Of a stretch of 64,000 bases of DNA, positions 59,901 through 64,000 are shown piece after piece (the stretch's first letter is position 1; each line of letters begins with the position of its first letter). The notes beneath the pieces were generated by a model, which had not been told where the DNA came from, did no database searches, and worked only from the letters and a program-made list of their open reading frames with translations. The position numbers and the translations under genes were made by a program. The DNA is from Yamagishiella unicocca. Taxonomy: Eukaryota; Chlorophyta; Chlorophyceae; Chlamydomonadales; Volvocaceae. The stretch spans positions 224,834-288,833 of the forward strand of contig BDSL01000119.1 in the NCBI GenBank assembly GCA_003116995.1, in the 5' to 3' direction.

Positions 59901-60180
59901 AAACGATTGAATTGCATTACAGTGCAGAAACGAGGAAGGTCTCCAAAAACTGATTGAACTACGTGGCCGAAGTCGAGTAACCTTGCCAGCAGGACACCGA
60001 AGGAAAAGGCGGGCAGTGGGCCCCGGAATAAAACCAACGGCCGTCAACAGGTCACAGGACGCAGGATGTATCAGGCAGGTGGAGGCTCCATTCACACAGG
60101 CACGGGGTTGAAGAAAGGGAAAGGGGACACGAGGGCACAGCCGGCTTCAGCTGGGGCCTGCACCCTCCACTACTGGTACG
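56908..60180. other. Gene-poor, lower-GC stretch
   Basis: Probably contains the undetected 5' end of the gene at 53704-56907. Short palindromic runs occur: (CTAG)n at 58021-58037, (CATA)n at 58146-58162. No frame has coding character. Confidence 0.45.
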
Positions 60181-60182
60181 AG

Positions 60183-60272
60183 GCACGTGGGTTGTACGGC
60201 GGAATCCCCACGTGGGCGTACGGAATCCACGCATGGGTCTACGGCGGAATCCCCACGTGGGTGCTCCCACGT
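60183..60272 (+). repeat. Short tandem/palindromic repeat around CCCCACGTGGG
   Basis: TACGGCGGAATCCCCACGTG occurs twice with diverged intermediate units, ending CACGTGGGTGCTCCCACGTG. CACGTG palindromes recur every 30 bp or so. Confidence 0.7.
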
Positions 60273-60835
60273 GGGGCGGCGTGCGTGGACAAGCGCGCAG
60301 AACTAACAGGAGTGGTGCATGGAGCCCTCAGGAGGGTACAACCCCGGGGGCCAAGCCCACCGGTGCGCACGGCCCCCCCGATCGAGCACACAGGTAAGGC
60401 TCACACGCCCTCAAGCGTGTGCGAGTTCTCCGCCAGCGAGCACCGTCGTCTAGAGGCAAGCGGGCAAGTGCCACACACAAAAGCCCTCCTTGCTTGCGGC
60501 CATCCCCTCGTCGCAATTGCTACACACACTCACACCCACAAACACACGAACACACACACATATATAAAACACACACCCCTAATCATCGACTAGCTCGCCT
60601 GTCTGCAGGCGAAACGAACCCGCCCTGGAGCGCGCAGGATCATCTGGTTCCCGAAGAACGTCCCGCTTCCTGCCTCCAACCGCCTTCAACTGCCTCCCAA
60701 CTCCCTCCAACCACCTCGAACACGCAGACATCCCGCGGCTGCAAAGTAGGGCAAGAGGCGAACAGAGGCGGAACCAGCGCTGTGCGTGGGCTCCCCAGCG
60801 AGCCCGCCACGCACAGCGGCCCACACCGAGCCTGC

Positions 60836-61108
60836 AGCGGCCTGCAGCGGCCCGCAGCGGCCCGCAGCGGCCCACAGCGGCCCATCCACAGCGGCCCACA
60901 GCGGCCCACAGCGGCCCACAGCGGCCCACAGCGGCCCACAGCGGCCCACGGCGGCCCACAGCGGCCCACAGCGGCCCACAGCGGCCCACAGCGGCCCACA
61001 GCGGCCCACGGCGGCCCACAGCGGCCCACAGCGGCCCGCAGCGGCCCGCAGCGGCCCGCAGCGGCCCACAGCGGCCCACAGCGGCCCACAGCGGCCCACA
61101 CCGACGCG
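60836..61108 (+). repeat. 10-bp minisatellite (GCGGCCCACA)n, about 27 copies
   Basis: Nearly perfect decamers with GCGGCCCGCA and GCGGCCCACG variants clustered in blocks. All six frames stay largely open (AAHSGPQRP or AVGRCGPLW type), so the long ORFs here are artefacts. Confidence 0.95.
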
Positions 61109-61142
61109 CACACGTGACAGCGCTCCATAGCATCACCTGCAC

Positions 61143-61264
61143 CAGCCGACCCGACCCGACAGCCGACCCGACCCGACAGCCGACCCGACAGCCGACCCGA
61201 CCCGACAGCCGACCCGACCCGACAGCCGACCCGACCCGACAGCCGACCCGACCCGACCCGACAG
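61143..61264 (+). repeat. (CCGAC)n repeat
   Basis: Units of AGCCGACCCGACCCGAC with variable numbers of the pentamer, following 35 bp after the decamer array. Confidence 0.9.
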
Positions 61265-61551
61265 AGCACACGAAATGAAACACCGTAACCACCGTAGCAC
61301 ATGGACACAGGGCCTAACCACCGTAGCACATGGACACAGGGCCTAAGGGGAGATAGGCCACAGGGGCGCCGCTGGCACTTCGCACACCCGTATTACAGAA
61401 AGGGGGAAGCTGCGAGCTCGCCGCAGGACCAGCGTCGTGGAGCGGTCATGCGACCCACCACCCAAGAAGCTGATAGAGCATCAGCTTTCTAGTACACGGG
61501 CTTTACTCATCACAATCCCACCAGCATGGATCAACCCGCTGCCTGCGAGTG

Positions 61552-61685
61552 CGGGGGGTGCATAAAAGAACCGGTATCTCGACTTGGGAGTTGTAGTGGG
61601 TGCATGGGTGCATAGCCTTCGGACACCTAAACACGGGCGCATGCTACTGGACTAGGGTGGCCGGCCACAAAAACGAACGCGACGA
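61552..61685 (+). repeat. Dispersed repeat, copy 2 (partner at 14068-14187)
   Basis: Same orientation as the KAS III intron copy, with the shared phrases ATAGCCTTCGGACACC and GCGCATGCTACTGGACTAGG. Lies in intergenic DNA. Confidence 0.75.
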
Positions 61686-62263
61686 CGGTGGGCGCAGTGA
61701 AGAAGAAGAACGAGTGGGCTATAATGTGGAGTGCAAAGCAGCGAACTGGGATGGCGAACGGGGAAGCGATGCCGCGGGATGCACCGAGGGCTGGTGATGG
61801 CCCATCCGCGCGGTGTGTGTGTGTGCAAGGAAAAACCGTGTACGTGCGGGTGCGGGACGGGGGGCGCGACAAGACCAGTTGATGCGACAGGCTAAACCGA
61901 GGAGAGGGGATCAACGGGCGGGAAACGAGTCTAGGAGACGCGTTTTAGCTCACATGCATGGCGGAGCGCTCGGGCGGATGGCCCGCCTTTAATGGACCAA
62001 GGTCACCCGGTGCGGTGCCAAAGCAGGGGCCCGGAAATGTTTCTGGCGAGGAAGGTTGTTTGACACGTTTGGAGTCGCTGGCTGGCGGGTGTGTGTGGGG
62101 GGCGTCTGTGGGGGGCGGCGTGTGTGTGTGTGGGGGGGGGACGGGTGTGTGGGGGGGGGGCCCGGGCGGGTATGGGGAGGGCCGGATGTGTGTGCGTGGG
62201 GACCGTCACACAGCAGGCGGCCCCCGGCCACCCGGGTGCTTGGAGCCCTCGGCGCCACCGCCA

Positions 62264-62416
62264 CTGCAGGGCAACCCCATCCCAGCCGCAGACGTTCCCG
62301 CCACTCGGCGACCGTCCGCCCATGGCCATGAGCCGCCCACCCTATCCTGATTCCGACACCATGCAAGCGGGGGCGGGCCTGGCATCTGGCGTTGCGCACC
62401 CAGCGCAGGCTGCATG
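62264..62416 (+). other. Possible 3' coding exon, unidentified
   Basis: After a CCACTGCAG acceptor-like site the plus strand reads ATPSQPQTFPPLGDRPPMAM and continues SRPPYPDSDTMQAGAGLASG to a TGA at about 62416. Composition is protein-like, but no upstream exon was found. Confidence 0.2.
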
Positions 62417-62524
62417 ATGGCCCTCGAGGGGCCCTGCCTGCAAAGCGGTTCGTGCGTTCGTCTATCAGCACCTCGGGGGAAACCCCCCTACCCGGGGGAC
62501 AGCCCCCCCCACCTACCCGGGGGC

Positions 62525-62606
62525 TTGAGAGGAAAGCACGTGGACTCGGAAGCCGGTTAGGAAACCGTTTGGTGCATACATACGTTTGGAGGTGCATGTA
62601 TGCTGG
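62525..62606 (+). repeat. Dispersed motif A element, intergenic
   Basis: GAGAGGAAAGCACGTGGACT, then GGAAACCGTTTGGTGCATAC, then ACGTTTGGAGGTGCATGTAT. A diverged member far from DAW1, showing that the family is not confined to one gene. Confidence 0.7.
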
Positions 62607-62818
62607 AGATGGGACTTGGTTGAGGAACGGAACCGGAGGTCGAATGTCGAACCCCGGTGGCGCACCTACCCCCGGGGGTGAGTGGGCGGATGCCTCGCTC
62701 GCACGCGTATCTACTCCGCACCCACACATCACGCACACTGAGTGTGGGGAGCCCCCCCCCTGTGGCCCCCTGCCAGTGATGTGTCACACGACCCAGCAAG
62801 GCAAGGCAGGCACCGCCC

Positions 62819-62931
62819 TGCTGCTGAGGCGGCTGCTGAGGCGGCTGCTGAGGCGGCTGCTGAGGCGGCTGCTGAGGCGGCTGCTGAGGCGGCTGCTGAG
62901 GCGGCTGCTGAGGCGGCTGCTGAGGCGGCTG
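62819..62931 (+). repeat. 12-bp minisatellite (CTGCTGAGGCGG)n, about 9 copies
   Basis: Near-perfect units, read as LLRR or AAEA. It passes directly into the 18-bp satellite. Confidence 0.95.
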
Positions 62932-64000
62932 TGACCCGAGCGAGGGCTGTGACCCGAGCGAGGGCTGTGACCCGAGCTAGGGCTGTGACCCGAGCTAGGG
63001 CTGTGACCCGAGCGAGGGCTGGAGGGGGCTGTGACCGGCGAGGCGGAGGGGCTGTGACCCGAGCGAGGGCTGTGACCCGAGCGAGGGCTGTGACCCGAGC
63101 GAGGGCTGTGACCCGAGCTAGGGCTGTGACCCGAGCGAGGGCTGTGACCCGAGCGAGGGCTGTGACCCGAGCGAGGGCTGTGACCCGAGCTAGGGCTGTG
63201 ACCCGAGCGAGGGCTGTGACCCGAGCTAGGGCTGTGACCCGAGCGAGGGCTGTGACCCGAGCGAGGGCTGTGACCCGAGCGAGGGCTGTGACCCGAGCGA
63301 GGGCTGTGACCCGAGCGAGGGCTGTGACCCGAGCGAGGGCTGTGACCCGAGCTAGGGCTGTGACCCGAGCGAGGGCTGTGACCCGAGCTAGGGCTGTGAC
63401 CCGAGCAGGGCTGTGACCCGAGCGAGGGCTGTGACCCGAGCGAGGGCTGTGACCCGAGCTAGGGCTGTGACCCGAGCGAGGGCTGTGACCCGAGCGAGGG
63501 CTGTGACCCGAGCGAGGGCTGTGACCCGAGCGAGGGCTGTGACCCGAGCGAGGGCTGTGACCCGAGCGAGGGCTGTGACCCGAGCTAGGGCTGTGACCCG
63601 AGCTAGGGCTGTGACCCGAGCGAGGGCTGTGACCCGAGCGAGGGCTGTGACCCGAGCTAGGGCTGTGAGCGAGGGCTGTGACCCGAGCGAGGGCTGTGAC
63701 CCGAGCGAGGGCTGTGACCCGAGCTAGGGCTGTGACCCGAGGCTGAGGGGCTGTGACCCGAGCGAGGGCTGTGACCCGAGCTAGGGCTGTGACCCGAGCT
63801 AGGGCTGTGACCCGAGCGAGGGCTGTGACCCGAGCGAGGGCTGTGACCCGAGCGAGGGCTGTGACCCGAGCGAGGGCTGTGACCCGAGCGAGGGCTGTGA
63901 CCCGAGCGAGGGCTGTGACCCGAGCAGGGCTGTGACCCGAGCGAGGGCTGTGACCCGAGCGAGGGCTGTGACCCGAGCGAGGGCTGTGACCGAGCGAGCG
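62932..64000 (+). repeat. 18-bp satellite (CTGTGACCCGAGCGAGGG)n, about 58 copies, continues past window end
   Basis: At least 1,069 bp of an 18-mer with two main variants (GAGCGAGGG and GAGCTAGGG) interspersed, plus a few deletions and short interruptions (about 63022-63052, 63663-63672 and 63737-63750). The period gives VTRARA hexapeptides in one frame; not a gene. The array leaves the window, so its full size is unknown. Confidence 0.97.

Noticed and set aside
60419..61329. Three or four 140-240-codon frames on both strands
   Set aside because: The (GCGGCCCACA)n array lacks stops in most frames; no protein-like composition outside the repeat.
62742..63935. Plus-strand VTRARA-repeat proteins
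   Set aside because: An 18-bp satellite whose period is a multiple of three; variants and deletions are not biased to preserve the frame.

Overview
The window reads as nuclear DNA of a volvocine/chlamydomonadalean green alga. It is GC-rich and intron-dense, with GT..AG introns, GC-ending codons, TGTAA-type polyadenylation signals, very many intronic minisatellites, and coding sequences that match Chlamydomonas/Volvox families (alpha-tubulin, the flagellar WD-repeat protein ODA16/DAW1, a plastid KAS III). All assignments come from reading the sequence and remembered family features; no database search was run.

Layout. (1) 1-8.7 kb is a nested graveyard of mobile elements: a direct repeat offset by 1,068 bp, a non-LTR retrotransposon 3' end, inverted arms near 5.9 and 8.1 kb, and a captured, decayed copy of KAS III exon 1. 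(2) 9.2-11.0 kb, minus strand: complete alpha-tubulin gene (5 exons, 451 aa). (3) 12.8-19.3 kb, minus strand: complete plastid 3-ketoacyl-ACP synthase III gene (8 coding exons in the preferred model, 376 aa). (4) 19.9-33.3 kb, plus strand, divergent from KAS III: complete 15-exon gene for the outer-dynein-arm transport adaptor ODA16/DAW1 (443 aa), with introns up to 2.4 kb full of minisatellites. (5) 33.3-36.6 kb: intergenic, with arrays of a dispersed short motif. (6) 36.6-39.3 kb, minus strand: unidentified protein with an N-terminal Cys/His zinc-binding-like module. (7) 39.3-44.6 kb: no firm gene; contains a duplicated block with a hairpin. (8) 44.6-53.1 kb, minus strand: very large Gln/Gly-rich protein (at least five exons, about 1,580 aa). 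(9) 53.7-56.9 kb, minus strand: 3' part of an unidentified coiled-coil-like protein gene. (10) 57-64 kb: gene-poor, ending in a 1.07 kb 18-bp satellite that runs off the window.

How the genes relate. Alpha-tubulin and ODA16/DAW1 are both needed for flagella; KAS III starts plastid fatty-acid synthesis and shares an upstream region of about 550 bp with DAW1. Nothing supports an operon. The most unusual signal is non-coding: a short G/A-rich motif family (GGAAAACCCGTGTACGA and relatives) scattered in both orientations through introns of two genes and through intergenic DNA, and repeatedly expanded into local tandem arrays. A second notable case is a 36-bp minisatellite that copies the 3' end of a DAW1 exon together with its splice donor.
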